DNA from: Verrucomicrobiota bacterium
Lineage (GTDB): Bacteria; Verrucomicrobiota; Verrucomicrobiia; Verrucomicrobiales; DEV007
Assembly: GCA_030625775.1 (NCBI GenBank)
Contig: DAOUQC010000009.1
Coordinates: 17,751 to 81,750, forward strand
Reading direction: 5' to 3'
DNA: 64,000 nt
Shown here: positions 29,701 through 37,891 of the stretch, piece after piece
Numbering within the stretch: the stretch's first letter is position 1
Layout of the letters: each line of letters begins with the position of its first letter
Notes under the pieces: generated by a model
The model's input: only the letters and a program-made list of their open reading frames with translations
What the model was told of the DNA's origin: nothing
The model's database searches: none
Made by a program: the position numbers and the translations under genes

Positions 29701-30456
29701 AAATTTGCGCCCTTCCAGCATCTCCGTGCAGTCCCGGATCTCCCGTTCTCCGGGCAAAAAAATAAGCAGATCCCCCTGGTCATCGAGATCCGTCACCCAC
29801 TCGACCGCCCGGGTGACATGACGCGAGAGCTCCTCGCCATCCGTCAAAGGTGGCAAAAAGAAATCCTCCACCGGAAAAGTCCGCCCCTCCACATTCACCA
29901 CCGGCGCTCCATTAAAATAGTCAGAAAACTTACCCGCATCCAAAGTAGCCGAACTCACCACGATGCGCAGATCCTTCCTTCGTTTGATCAAATTTTTGAG
30001 ATAACCGAGAATGAAATCAATATTCAAACTACGCTCATGCGCCTCATCGATGATCAACGTATTGTATTGCGACAAATTTCGATCGCGCTGTGTTTCTGCC
30101 AGCAAAATGCCGTCGGTCATGAACTTGATCACCGTCTCCCGCTGCACTTTTTCCACAAAGCGCACCTGGTATCCCACCCGTTCGCCCAATTCAGAGCCCA
30201 TTTCCCCCGCCACCCGACGCGCCACCGTCACCGCTGCCAAGCGCCGGGGCTGAGTGCAGCCAACCCGCCCGCTCCGGCCCTCTTCACGCGCCAACTCGTA
30301 GGCCATCTTCGGCAGCTGGGTTGTTTTTCCACTGCCCGTCTCCCCGACCACAATCACCACCTGATGCTCACGCATCGCCTCGATGATTTCCTCACGCCGA
30401 TTTGCCACCGGAAGATCGGGGTATTTGAGATTGGGAACAGGAAGCGGCTTAGGCAT
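26734..30456 (-). CDS. hrpA: ATP-dependent RNA helicase HrpA
   Basis: The 1240-residue protein has the complete DEAH helicase core: Walker A GETGSGKTTQ, motif II IIDEAHERS, motif III VSSATLDAGKFS, and motif VI QRRGRCGRV. Helicase-associated and OB-like regions follow, and a long DUF3418-type C-terminus (PGERMDGLVFELGVDEI onward) identifies HrpA rather than HrpB. Length is close to that of E. coli HrpA (about 1300). HrpA acts on structured mRNA and stalled ribosomes. It is a single gene with no obvious operon partner. Confidence 0.93.
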   Translation of the reverse strand: MPKPLPVPNLKYPDLPVANRREEIIEAMREHQVVIVVGETGSGKTTQLPKMAYELAREEGRSGRVGCTQPRRLAAVTVARRVAGEMGSELGERVGYQVRFVEKVQRETVIKFMTDGILLAETQRDRNLSQYNTLIIDEAHERSLNIDFILGYLKNLIKRRKDLRIVVSSATLDAGKFSDYFNGAPVVNVEGRTFPVEDFFLPPLTDGEELSRHVTRAVEWVTDLDDQGDLLIFLPGEREIRDCTEMLEGRKFTGTDILPLFARLGLDEQERVFKLGGVNRRVVLATNVAETSVTIPGIVYVIDSGLARVSRWNPSRQIQRLQVEQISQASARQRRGRCGRVSEGVCVRLYSEEVLDLADEYTDPEIRRSSLAGVILRMKSLRLPDVREFPFLSPPSGTAISEGHRTLEELGAMESLATKASKGSAGSLTDLGYKLARLPLDPRLGRMLIEASRREVLDAVLVMVGGMSVMDVRERPQEKQTEADNAHRQFTDEDSDFLTLLHIWSAVGAFREKRRFKRNQLRKFCKQNFLSFRRVMEWDQIVAELSRLVRDTLKVKVKTLPAERGQWGDEDEMHKSLMAGIPMQFGFWDKAKKTYCSTGGRQFAIFPGSGLFGKHKAEWLLGFELVETSRVWARKVTKIDVLWVEELVPHLCRRTYHSPRWNEQQGAVYGKETVRCGGLTLVDERRVFYGRVDPDEAHEVFVREAVLGGGLRTKGAFLYHLAEMREQVERVEHKLRRSGGLWSDEAVYDFFLDRIPANICTAKAFQKWCTTGDHEKYLMITMEDCVWGEIDDLEGLPDAVWHGEKSYQVSYHQSPGERMDGLVFELGVDEIVDFPDYLPSWAVPALLEERVYLLIRTLPKTQRQHCSPGREAAQDFVEEWDGWQPSQSMLQDLAEFLSKRIEQRVDVVMFEPDRLPAELRPKVRVWSEGGEEMGLSEDVNEIRQQLSGLMRERREIQVNEDWEMTGGEEWGFDDIPEVTEDGVFPALVDEGEAVGMRAFLARSEADESHRAGCVRLFQIVEKGHFDYVQRKFPLGMAGKMMLPVMDSGSGELLVDLLRVACEGAMGKVMPRTSARFDAAAAQGKGELYECALKVTSAFETMVETYQRISDWIEDHRDDRHLQLVADDLSQELEWLLAAGFVWRAGYDRFTGYTRYFFAMEERIKRLKSLPLFKDEEKRERIQRLWSQWFAAWKEEPGNTMLWGSGWLLMEWRVAEFAPSLPRRVKVSEKRVEELIESLAL

Positions 30457-30665
30457 TGCATGAAAGTCAAGACTCCAGAGCCAGAGTCAAGGGGGAGCTG
30501 GGGACAAAGGAGCTATGAGACAAATTCACCTTCCCTCCCGAAAATACGGGACACTTCGATTATCGTTTTCACATTGACCAAAAATGCAATCCCCGCTTCT
30601 TATCAGGTAAAATGACTAGTAGATGCTATTCTGGCTGCCTGAATGAATGAATGACCCGACGTATC

Positions 30666-30684
30666 GGCAAGCGGAACGCTTGCC
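30666..30684. repeat. Palindrome GGCAAGCG-GAA-CGCTTGCC
   Basis: This is a perfect 8-base-pair inverted repeat with a three-base loop upstream of the TonB receptor gene. Its partner at 30718 shares the outer arm GGCAAGC/GCTTGCC but differs at the inner pairs in a compensating manner. Confidence 0.7.
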
Positions 30685-30717
30685 TTACAAAACCTATAAA
30701 CGTATCTACAATGGTAG

Positions 30718-30736
30718 GGCAAGCATTATGCTTGCC
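30718..30736. repeat. Palindrome GGCAAGCAT-T-ATGCTTGCC spanning a start codon
   Basis: This is a perfect 9-base-pair inverted repeat. Its right arm contains the ATG CTT GCC that begins the likely signal peptide of the TonB-dependent receptor, so any hairpin in mRNA would bury the start codon. Confidence 0.7.
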
Positions 30737-32830
30737 ATGATCTGTGTCATCAGCTGCCTTTCCGCTCAACTTCTTGCGGAAGAAGCTCCCACTCTGGTGA
30801 TCGACGATCTTGAGCCATACATCGTGACCGCATCACGAACCGCCGAGAGTACCCTGGATACTCCCTACATCGTCGAACGTATCGACGACACCGTGATGAT
30901 CGAACGCGCGGTGCGCTCGGTGCCCGAAGCACTCGAGCAAACCCCGGGCGTAGTCGTGCAAAAAACTTCCAACGGCCAGGGCTCGCCTATTATCCGTGGA
31001 TTCACCGGGTATCACAATCTATTCCTCATCGACGGCGTCCGGCTCAACAACGCTGGCTTCCGCTCCGGCCCCAATCAATACTGGAACACCGTCGACTCTC
31101 AGGGACTCAGTGCAATCGAACTGGTCAAATCCCAGGGCTCGGTCCTCTACGGAGCCGATGCCGTTGGAGGCACCCTGCAGGCCATCACCCGCGCGCCCGT
31201 TTACGCTGACTCAGGTTTCCTCGCCAGTGGACGTTCCTACAGCCGTTATGCTTCGGGTGAAAACAGTTTCATTCAACGCCTCGAAGCAGCGGTCAGCGAT
31301 TCGGATAAATACGGGCTGATCATCGGCGGCACTTACAAGGACTTCGGTGACATTCGTGCAGCCGGACTCGGGTGCTTGCCAAAAACCGCTTACCAGGAAT
31401 GGGACTTCGACGCCAAGCTTGAAATTTTTCTCAATCAGGACACGCGTCTGACTTTGTTTCACCAGCAAGTCGACGTCGACAATGCCTGGCGCACTCACAA
31501 AACCGTGTTCGGAAAAAGCTGGCGTGGCACGACCCTCGGAGATGAACGCGCCCGCATTCTGGATCAGGATCGCATGCTCTCTTACATCCAATTGGAGGGC
31601 GAAACGTCCAACGCATTTTTTGATCACTACATCGTCAGCCTTTCGCGACAAAAACAAAACGAAGATCGTTATCGCGAGCGCGCAGACGGCCGGGTTGATT
31701 TCCAGGGCTTCGATATCACTTCATACGGAGCCTGGGTGCAATTCGACCGTGAACTGGATCTCACCCGCATCACTTATGGTGCCAGTTATTATCAGGATCA
31801 ATCCGATTCCTACCGTCGTGATTACAATGCCGACGGTTCATTCAAAGGACGCAGCGTTCAAGGGCCAATCGGTGATGACGGCACCTATCATCTGGTCGGC
31901 GCTTTTGTGAATACGGCCACTCCAATTGGTGAGCGCCTGACCGCTGATCTCGGAGCGCGATACACCTACGCCAAGGCCAGCATTGGCAAAGTCGAGTCGC
32001 CGGCAACGGGGAAACAAATTTCCATCAATGACCAGTGGAGCAATGTGGTTGGCAGCGGTCGCCTTTCCTGGCAACTCGACCAGCAGAATCACTGGCGCAT
32101 TTTTAGCGGTATTTCACAAGCCTTCCGTGCTCCAAATTTTTCCGACCTGTCACGGCTGGATTCAAATCGCAGCAACGAAATCGAAACCCCGGTTCCCAAC
32201 CTTGAGCCGGAAAAATTCCTGACTTACGAAATCGGTATCAAGACGCAAAGCGAACGTCTGTCCGGAAGCCTGTCGTATTTTTATACCGACGTGCGCGATC
32301 TCATCCTGCGCACGCCGACCGGTCGCATGATCGACGGCCTCAACGAAGTCACCAAACAAAACATCGGCGACGGCTATGTTCACGGCATCGAAGTCTCCGG
32401 AGCTTTCCAAGTCACCGATATGATTTCCCTATTCGGCGGCTTCGCTTATCAGGACAGCAAGGTGTCCACCTTCCCGACCTCGCAGCCCGTCATCCGCGAC
32501 GAACCGCTCAGCCGTCTGATGCCTACTAATGGTTACGGCGGCATTCGACTTGATCTCGCCGACGGCCAATGCTGGCTCGAGGCCCTGATAACCGCAGTCG
32601 GACGCGGAGACCGCCTGAGCACACGCGACATCCGCGACACCCAACGCATCCCGCCCGGTGGTACCCCCGGATACTGGCTGGCAACCATCCGTAGCGGCTG
32701 GCAGGCGCGCGAAAACATTCTTATTACTGCCGCAGTGGAAAATCTTACCGATCAGGACTACCGTGCCCACGGTTCCGGACAAAATGAGCCCGGTATCAAC
32801 TTGATACTTGGCGCTGAAATCAGATTTTAG
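30728..32830 (+). CDS. TonB-dependent outer-membrane receptor
   Basis: With the ATG at 30728 the protein is about 700 residues and starts with a signal peptide (MLAMICVISCLSAQLLAEE). A second ATG at 30737 is possible; the ORF-track start at 30647 lies upstream of both palindromes and is less likely. The plug domain shows PYIVTASRT (TonB-box region), VPEALEQTPGVVVQ and IIRGFTGYHNLFLIDG. The barrel has ISQAFRAPNFSDLSR and a C-terminal strand ending in aromatic F (LILGAEIRF). Such receptors import siderophores, vitamins or glycans. A TonB-like gene follows immediately. Confidence 0.92.
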   Translation: MLAMICVISCLSAQLLAEEAPTLVIDDLEPYIVTASRTAESTLDTPYIVERIDDTVMIERAVRSVPEALEQTPGVVVQKTSNGQGSPIIRGFTGYHNLFLIDGVRLNNAGFRSGPNQYWNTVDSQGLSAIELVKSQGSVLYGADAVGGTLQAITRAPVYADSGFLASGRSYSRYASGENSFIQRLEAAVSDSDKYGLIIGGTYKDFGDIRAAGLGCLPKTAYQEWDFDAKLEIFLNQDTRLTLFHQQVDVDNAWRTHKTVFGKSWRGTTLGDERARILDQDRMLSYIQLEGETSNAFFDHYIVSLSRQKQNEDRYRERADGRVDFQGFDITSYGAWVQFDRELDLTRITYGASYYQDQSDSYRRDYNADGSFKGRSVQGPIGDDGTYHLVGAFVNTATPIGERLTADLGARYTYAKASIGKVESPATGKQISINDQWSNVVGSGRLSWQLDQQNHWRIFSGISQAFRAPNFSDLSRLDSNRSNEIETPVPNLEPEKFLTYEIGIKTQSERLSGSLSYFYTDVRDLILRTPTGRMIDGLNEVTKQNIGDGYVHGIEVSGAFQVTDMISLFGGFAYQDSKVSTFPTSQPVIRDEPLSRLMPTNGYGGIRLDLADGQCWLEALITAVGRGDRLSTRDIRDTQRIPPGGTPGYWLATIRSGWQARENILITAAVENLTDQDYRAHGSGQNEPGINLILGAEIRF

Positions 32831-32849
32831 TAAATATCCAGGTTCAAAA

Positions 32850-33605
32850 GTGAAGAAACTCCACACAGTCCCCCTCCCCAAGCAGGACGATCATCGCCCC
32901 ATTCAGGCGAAAGATCATCCGGCCGCGGCTCTGGTGACAAGTGTGCTATTCCATGCCCTGCTCGTTGGTATCCTCGCGCTGACCCCCTACACGATTAAAT
33001 CCCAGCGAAACTCTCCCGTCCCGCCACAGTTCACTCTTCATTATTCCAATGCTGAAGACCTGCTGGCAGAGATCCCTGATCCCCAGCCCACCGACGAAAT
33101 CATCGTATCCCGCCAGACTCTGCCCAAGGTGGCTTATTTAATTCCTAAAATCGTTATTTCCCATTTTTCTCCTTCACTGCCGATTGTCACCATTACCGCC
33201 ACCTTCGTGCAAAATGAAAAAGTCGATTCTCTTGTCGAATCCTTCTCTCCCAGCCTGGACTTCCCCAAACCCCCGGCTGAAACAGTAAAAAAATCCGACA
33301 AGCGCAGCTCCAGTCCCCCATCCCACACCTCCGGCCTCGTCGCCGCCCGCCCGCTGAAAAGACGCGCACCGGTTTACCCGACTCTTGCACGAAACAAAGG
33401 TTATGAAGGCACCTCGGTCTTCATCGCCACCATCAACCCCGACGGCACGATCAAGGACCTGCAGCTCTCCAAAACCTCCGGCCACACCATCCTCGACAAG
33501 GCCGCCAAAGAAGCCCTGCGACACTGGAAGTTCACTCCCGCCAAGCGCAACGGTATTACCGTCGCCTCGCAGTTACGCATCCCGATCATCTTCCGCTTGG
33601 GTTGA
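32850..33605 (+). CDS. TonB-like energy transducer
   Basis: The ORF-track start at 32808 is a TTG inside the receptor gene; the GTG at 32850 gives a 251-residue protein starting 19 bases after the receptor stop. It has a basic N-terminus, one membrane helix (AAALVTSVLFHALLVGILAL), a Pro/Ser-rich periplasmic stretch, and a C-terminal TonB domain (PVYPTLARNKGYEGTSVF, KEALRHWKFTPAKRNG, RIPIIFRLG). TonB couples inner-membrane proton motive force to the receptor. No ExbB/ExbD genes are adjacent, so those are presumably supplied elsewhere. Confidence 0.88.
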   Translation: MKKLHTVPLPKQDDHRPIQAKDHPAAALVTSVLFHALLVGILALTPYTIKSQRNSPVPPQFTLHYSNAEDLLAEIPDPQPTDEIIVSRQTLPKVAYLIPKIVISHFSPSLPIVTITATFVQNEKVDSLVESFSPSLDFPKPPAETVKKSDKRSSSPPSHTSGLVAARPLKRRAPVYPTLARNKGYEGTSVFIATINPDGTIKDLQLSKTSGHTILDKAAKEALRHWKFTPAKRNGITVASQLRIPIIFRLG

Positions 33606-33630
33606 AAGATTGATGCAGGCAGTCAAGTAT

Positions 33631-33650
33631 AACGATGTTCCAACATCGTT
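33631..33650. repeat. Palindrome AACGATGTT-CC-AACATCGTT
   Basis: This is a perfect 9-base-pair inverted repeat after the TonB-like gene. It is a compensating variant of AACGAAGTT-GG-AACTTCGTT found 40 bases away and at 36198. It might also serve as a terminator for the receptor/TonB operon. Confidence 0.65.
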
Positions 33651-33670
33651 TGTTTCTGTACCATTCGAAT

Positions 33671-33697
33671 AAACAAAGTTGGAACTTCGTTTTACAG
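33671..33697. repeat. Palindrome AAACAAAGTT-GG-AACTTCGTTT with one mismatch
   Basis: It is nearly identical to the element at 36198-36225, including the flanking TTTACAG, but has one arm substitution (A for G). It lies between the TonB-like gene and the convergent KDG kinase gene. Confidence 0.6.
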
Positions 33698-33739
33698 TTG
33701 GATTCTCTCCATCTCCCTCCTAAATGCCTACAGCCTTCT

Positions 33740-34837
33740 TCACCGCACCACTCTCGCTCCCCCGCCCCCCATCACCTTCTCAACTTCGCTGACCGTCACC
33801 ATCGTCGTATCACCCGGCGTGGTCATTGCAAGCGCTCCATGAGCCGCTCCATAATTCACTGCCTTCGCCGGGTCGTTATGAGTCAGGAATCCGTAGATCA
33901 ATCCCGATGCAAAACTGTCTCCCCCACCCACGCGATCCATGATCTCGAGTTTTGGAAAAGCATTCGCTTCATGGAACTCCCCATCGTGCCAGCAAACTGC
34001 TCCCCAGTCATTGACCGTAGCCGTATGCACTTCACGCAGAGTTGTTGCCGTCGCTTTAAAATTTGGAAACTCTTTCACTGCAGTGGAGATCATATTTTTA
34101 AAATTCTCCACATCTATTCCGCTGATATTGTCATCAACGCCTTCGACCTCAAAACCAAGGCTGGCAGTAAAATCCTCTTCGTTGCCGATCATCACATCGA
34201 CGTGATGGGCGATCTCGCGATTAACCTGTTGCGCCTTATCCAATCCACCGATTGCGCTCCATAATGACGGACGGTAGTTGAGATCGTAAGAAACAATCGT
34301 GCCATGTTTTTTAGCCGCCTTACAGGCTTCAATGGTGAACTCAGCCGCGCTTTCAGACAACGCTGCAAAAATACCACCGGTGTGAAACCAGCGAGCCCCC
34401 TGTCTGCCAAAAAGGTCATCCCAGTCGACATCACCCGGCTTGAGCTGTGAAGCCGCAGTGTTGCCACGATCCGGAACTCCATGAGCACCACGAATTCCGA
34501 ATCCACGCTCGGTGAAGTTCAGTCCATTGCGCACCGTGCGACCGATTCCATCATAATCACGCCAGACGATATGTCGGGTATCGACTCCGCCCTGCAGAAT
34601 AAAATCTTCAACCAGTCGCCCAATTTCATTGTCGGCAAAAGCGGTCACCACAGACGTATTCAATCCGAAACAGCGACGCAAACCACGGGTAACATTGTAT
34701 TCACCACCACCCTCCCAGGCCTGGAAATGACGCGCCGTGCGAATTCGTCCCTCACCAGGATCGAGACGTAGCATCACTTCTCCGAGAGAAATGCAGTCGT
34801 ATTCACAAGAGTCAGCAGATTTAATTTCGAGAGCCAT
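33740..34837 (-). CDS. kdgK: PfkB sugar kinase, probable 2-keto-3-deoxygluconate kinase
   Basis: The 365-residue protein is a PfkB/ribokinase-fold kinase. It opens with CISLGEVMLRLDPGEGRIRTA and EGGGEYNVTRGLRRCFG, carries the TIVSYDLNYRPSLW segment typical of KDG kinases, and ends with the anion-hole motif (RVGGGDSFASGLIYG). KDG kinase makes KDPG for aldolase cleavage in uronate or Entner-Doudoroff metabolism. It lies 71 bases downstream of a 2-hydroxyacid dehydrogenase gene on the same strand. A fructokinase or other sugar kinase activity is possible. Confidence 0.82.
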   Translation of the reverse strand: MALEIKSADSCEYDCISLGEVMLRLDPGEGRIRTARHFQAWEGGGEYNVTRGLRRCFGLNTSVVTAFADNEIGRLVEDFILQGGVDTRHIVWRDYDGIGRTVRNGLNFTERGFGIRGAHGVPDRGNTAASQLKPGDVDWDDLFGRQGARWFHTGGIFAALSESAAEFTIEACKAAKKHGTIVSYDLNYRPSLWSAIGGLDKAQQVNREIAHHVDVMIGNEEDFTASLGFEVEGVDDNISGIDVENFKNMISTAVKEFPNFKATATTLREVHTATVNDWGAVCWHDGEFHEANAFPKLEIMDRVGGGDSFASGLIYGFLTHNDPAKAVNYGAAHGALAMTTPGDTTMVTVSEVEKVMGGGGARVVR

Positions 34838-34839
34838 GA

Positions 34840-34895
34840 TTTGAGTAAGAAGTTAGGAGTGAGAAGATAGAAGATAGAAGATAGAAGAAAGGCGT
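34840..34895 (-). repeat. Repetitive leader of the KDG kinase gene
   Basis: Read on the minus strand this stretch is CT-rich, with repeated TCTTCTAT units followed by CTAACTTCTTACTC directly before the start codon. It resembles the leaders at 25543, 50061 and 58523 and lacks a Shine-Dalgarno sequence. Confidence 0.45.
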
Positions 34896-34908
34896 AAGCA
34901 TTCAGTGC

Positions 34909-35871
34909 TTAGAATTTATTCGATTGGATGAAGTCTTCGTCGCCGTTGAGGAAGTTGACAAGGTTGTTGGTGGAACGCATCGCCTGACGCACGACTGATT
35001 CGTAAGTCCGTGATCCGATATGCGGAGTGATCACACAATTCGGTGAAGACAAGAGCGGGTGATCAGCCGGCGGAGGTTCTTCGTCCAGCACATCCGCCCC
35101 ATAACCCCCGACTTTCCCGGAATGCAAAGCTGTCACCATGTCAGCGGTCTCAACCAGTTCACCACGGGCGCAGTTGAGAACAATCACGCCGTCTTTCATT
35201 TCGGCGATCTTGTCAGTGTTGATCATGCCGCGTGTTTCGTCGGAAAGAAAACAATGCAAGGAAACCACATCAGCCTGGGTGAGCACACCGTCCATGGTAT
35301 CACAACGTTTGACGTCATGCTCTTCGGCAAAAGCTTCATCCCAATAGGGATCAAATGCGATGACAGGCATGCCGAAAGCTTTCGCACGAGTGGCGACTTC
35401 CTTACCGATCCGACCGAGACCGATGATGCCCATCGTCTGCCCCATGATTTCATGACCGGTGAGACGTTTCCATTCCCCCTGACGAGCCGCCGATGCTGTC
35501 TCGACGATGGCCTTGGTGATACCTAGCAAGAGGCCAAAAGTATGCTCCGCCACCGTGGTGTGATTAACGCCCGGAGTGAACAACACTGGAATTTTCTTTT
35601 CCGTGGCATAATCAACGTCGATTTTATCGAGGCCGATGCCGTATTTGGAAATAACCTTCAACCGCGGCAATGATTTATCAATGACCGCCTGCGTGATCGC
35701 ATCATCTCCACAGAGGAAAGCGTCAAATTCACCTGCCAACTCGAGCATCTTCTCTTCAGGCAGTGGACCCCGCTCACGAACAATTTCATAGCCCTGGGAT
35801 TCCAGCAGCTCGTGGTGTGGACCAGGTATGTCCTGATAGGATGTGGTGGTGAGTAGGATTCGTGTTGTCAT
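34909..35871 (-). CDS. D-2-hydroxyacid dehydrogenase (phosphoglycerate dehydrogenase-like)
   Basis: The 320-residue protein has the NAD-binding Rossmann signature GIIGLGRIGKEVATRAKAFG. The catalytic Arg is in NCARGELVE, the Glu in DEEPPPADHP and the His in TPHIGSRTYES. Family members reduce 2-oxo acids or oxidise 2-hydroxyacids. The KDG kinase downstream suggests a role in sugar-acid catabolism (for example glyoxylate/hydroxypyruvate reductase) rather than serine synthesis. It also lacks the ACT domain of long SerA enzymes. Confidence 0.88.
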   Translation of the reverse strand: MTTRILLTTTSYQDIPGPHHELLESQGYEIVRERGPLPEEKMLELAGEFDAFLCGDDAITQAVIDKSLPRLKVISKYGIGLDKIDVDYATEKKIPVLFTPGVNHTTVAEHTFGLLLGITKAIVETASAARQGEWKRLTGHEIMGQTMGIIGLGRIGKEVATRAKAFGMPVIAFDPYWDEAFAEEHDVKRCDTMDGVLTQADVVSLHCFLSDETRGMINTDKIAEMKDGVIVLNCARGELVETADMVTALHSGKVGGYGADVLDEEPPPADHPLLSSPNCVITPHIGSRTYESVVRQAMRSTNNLVNFLNGDEDFIQSNKF

Positions 35872-35920
35872 ATGCGGACAATAGGATTAGCGGTGCTATG
35901 AAGCGGAATCAACCAAGAAT

Positions 35921-36184
35921 ATGACCACCAAGCCGAACGAAGAAAATCCCATGGAACTGGGGATCCAACCTCTGGATACCGTGATGGAGGAAATGAAGCT
36001 CTCTAATCATGATCTGGTGACGGCAACCGCTGAGCAACTGACTCATAAAACCGTGAATAAAGCACGTAAAGGCCGCCAATTGACCAAACGAAGCCAGCGC
36101 AAGGTGATCGACGCCATGAATGCGATGAAAGGCAAACGAGAGGCGTATCAGCTGGAAGATTTGTTCACCTACCGCGGCCGTTGA
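35921..36184 (+). CDS. Small helix-turn-helix-like protein
   Basis: This 87-residue protein (77 if the internal ATG at 35951 is used) contains a segment that looks like a Cro/LacI-type HTH (LVTATAEQLTHKTVNKARKG then LTKRSQRKVIDAMNAM). It could bind DNA. It is divergent from the dehydrogenase gene with only 49 bases between starts, so it may regulate the kdgK operon. No family was identified. Confidence 0.55.
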   Translation: MTTKPNEENPMELGIQPLDTVMEEMKLSNHDLVTATAEQLTHKTVNKARKGRQLTKRSQRKVIDAMNAMKGKREAYQLEDLFTYRGR

Positions 36185-36197
36185 ATTTAATCTTCAC

Positions 36198-36225
36198 GTA
36201 AAACGAAGTTGGAACTTCGTTTTAC
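36198..36225. repeat. Perfect 13-bp palindrome GTAAAACGAAGTT-GG-AACTTCGTTTTAC
   Basis: Two 13-base arms flank a GG centre, between the HTH-like gene and the M23 peptidase gene. It shares its core with elements at 33631 and 33671. The half-sequence CTGTAAAACG also occurs near 55167 and 58232, perhaps as decayed copies. Confidence 0.75.
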
Positions 36226-36253
36226 AGCGGAAATAACAAACCCTTTTTTATTC

Positions 36254-37729
36254 ATGAAAAAACTCCTCTGCCTATTTTTGTTAACCCTCCTCTGCCTCAC
36301 TGGTTCACTACACTCCGCAGAAATAACATCCCCCCTGCTGCGCACGGTGGATCTGGATATCGGAGAAAGCGTGAAGCTCAAACTTTCCGATGGAACTCCC
36401 GCCACGGTCAAACTGCTCTCTATAAAAGAAACAGCTGATACGATGAGCCAGGCGGTTCGCCGGGCAGAAGTCGCAGTTGAAGTGAACGGTGAGCAAGTCG
36501 ATCTGATATCTGCGAATTATCACCTGCCAACCACCGTGGCAGGAGTCCAGATCGATTGCCCTCTCACCCGGGGTTACGTTGCCAATTCAGGAGGAGATGC
36601 CTGGGGACTGAAAAAAGATGCGCGACTGCGCCTGTGGCCCAAAGGATCACCGTGGATAAAACCCGGCACTTTCCAATACCCCGCCAAACAGAGATGGTTT
36701 GCTACCTCAACCCAGATGGCCAACGAGCCGACTTTTGCCGATGGCGGCGACAAACCCTCACGGAAAAAAATCTACTACCACTACGGCCTCGACATTGGCG
36801 GAGCTGAAGGATTGATCGATATCGTCGCGGCAACCGACGGGCTGGTAGTTTCGCTCGGCAAAGAAGTAATGGAAAAGCATAAAGGTTCACCGGCCCACCC
36901 TCGCTACGACGTAGTCTATGTGCTGGATGAGCGTGGATGGTATTATCGCTACAGCCACCTCAATTCAATCGACCCAAGCGTCGTGCTCGGAAAACGCATC
37001 AAGATGGGAGCGCCGATCGGCGTGCTCGGAAAAGAAGGCGGCAGCGGAGGTTGGACTCACTTGCATTTTGGAATTAAATCCAAACAGCCTTCCGGCGAAT
37101 GGGGAACCCAGGAAGGTTACGCTTTTTTGTGGCAGGCGTATATCGAAGAGCATCAACCTGAAGTGATCGCAGTAGCACGTCCCCACCATTTTGTGAAAAC
37201 CGGTGAAAAAGTTCTGCTCGACGGATCAAAATCATGGGCAGCTAAGGGAGACATCAAGAGCTACGGTTGGAATTTTCACGACGGCACCTCGGCAAGTGGA
37301 GTTCAAGCCGAACGCAGTTATAAAAAAGCCGGCGTTTACAGCGAGATACTGAAGGTGAGCGATACAGACGGAGCGATTGATTACGATTTCACCATCGTGC
37401 AGGTGATCGACAGCAATCAACTCGACAAACTTCCGCCCACCATCCATGCGACTTATGCACCCACCTTCGGTATCAAAGCGGGTGATGAGGTCACCTTCAA
37501 AGTGCGAACCTTCCGCACCGCCATACCTGGAGAGATCTGGAACTTTGGCGACGGTACTGCCGAAGTGAAAGTGAAATCAGACGGCAACACCGTGAAGCTG
37601 GCCAAAGACGGCTATGCCGTAACCACTCATCGTTTTGAAAAAGCCGGACATTATGTGGTGAGCGTCCGGCATAGCAACGAACACGGCCTCACCGCCACCC
37701 AGCACCTGCAGGTGCGGGTGGGTGAATAG
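36254..37729 (+). CDS. Secreted M23-like peptidase with PKD-type domains
   Basis: The ATG at 36254 starts a clear signal peptide (MKKLLCLFLLTLLCLTGSLHSAE); the track start at 36209 lies inside the palindrome. The M23 (LytM-like) domain has HYGLD (HxxxD) and THLHFGI (HxHF), the zinc and catalytic residues. Two PKD-like beta domains follow (VLLDGSKSWAAKG ... GWNFHDG, and PGEIWNFGDGT ... HYVVSVRHSN). M23 enzymes cut peptidoglycan cross-bridges or related peptides; PKD domains mediate binding to surfaces or polysaccharide. Length is 491 residues. Confidence 0.85.
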   Translation: MKKLLCLFLLTLLCLTGSLHSAEITSPLLRTVDLDIGESVKLKLSDGTPATVKLLSIKETADTMSQAVRRAEVAVEVNGEQVDLISANYHLPTTVAGVQIDCPLTRGYVANSGGDAWGLKKDARLRLWPKGSPWIKPGTFQYPAKQRWFATSTQMANEPTFADGGDKPSRKKIYYHYGLDIGGAEGLIDIVAATDGLVVSLGKEVMEKHKGSPAHPRYDVVYVLDERGWYYRYSHLNSIDPSVVLGKRIKMGAPIGVLGKEGGSGGWTHLHFGIKSKQPSGEWGTQEGYAFLWQAYIEEHQPEVIAVARPHHFVKTGEKVLLDGSKSWAAKGDIKSYGWNFHDGTSASGVQAERSYKKAGVYSEILKVSDTDGAIDYDFTIVQVIDSNQLDKLPPTIHATYAPTFGIKAGDEVTFKVRTFRTAIPGEIWNFGDGTAEVKVKSDGNTVKLAKDGYAVTTHRFEKAGHYVVSVRHSNEHGLTATQHLQVRVGE

Positions 37730-37891
37730 ATCGGATCGCTTGAACTGATAGGTCCAATCTGGCTGATTACCAGCTTCATGCCCCTCATGCGCAAATTATA
37801 CCAAAAAAAACCAATGATCTACTAGATAAAATTGACGAATTCCAGCATATCTTACAGACTAAAGTTCATTCAACCCCGAACATCGTCTGCT

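Noticed and set aside
33635-34264. 209-residue ORF antisense to the KDG kinase
   Set aside because: It begins inside an intergenic palindrome and runs antisense to a well-supported kinase.
36209-36253. ORF-track start of the M23 peptidase gene
   Set aside because: It would begin inside the palindrome at 36198-36225 and add residues ahead of a clear signal peptide starting at 36254.
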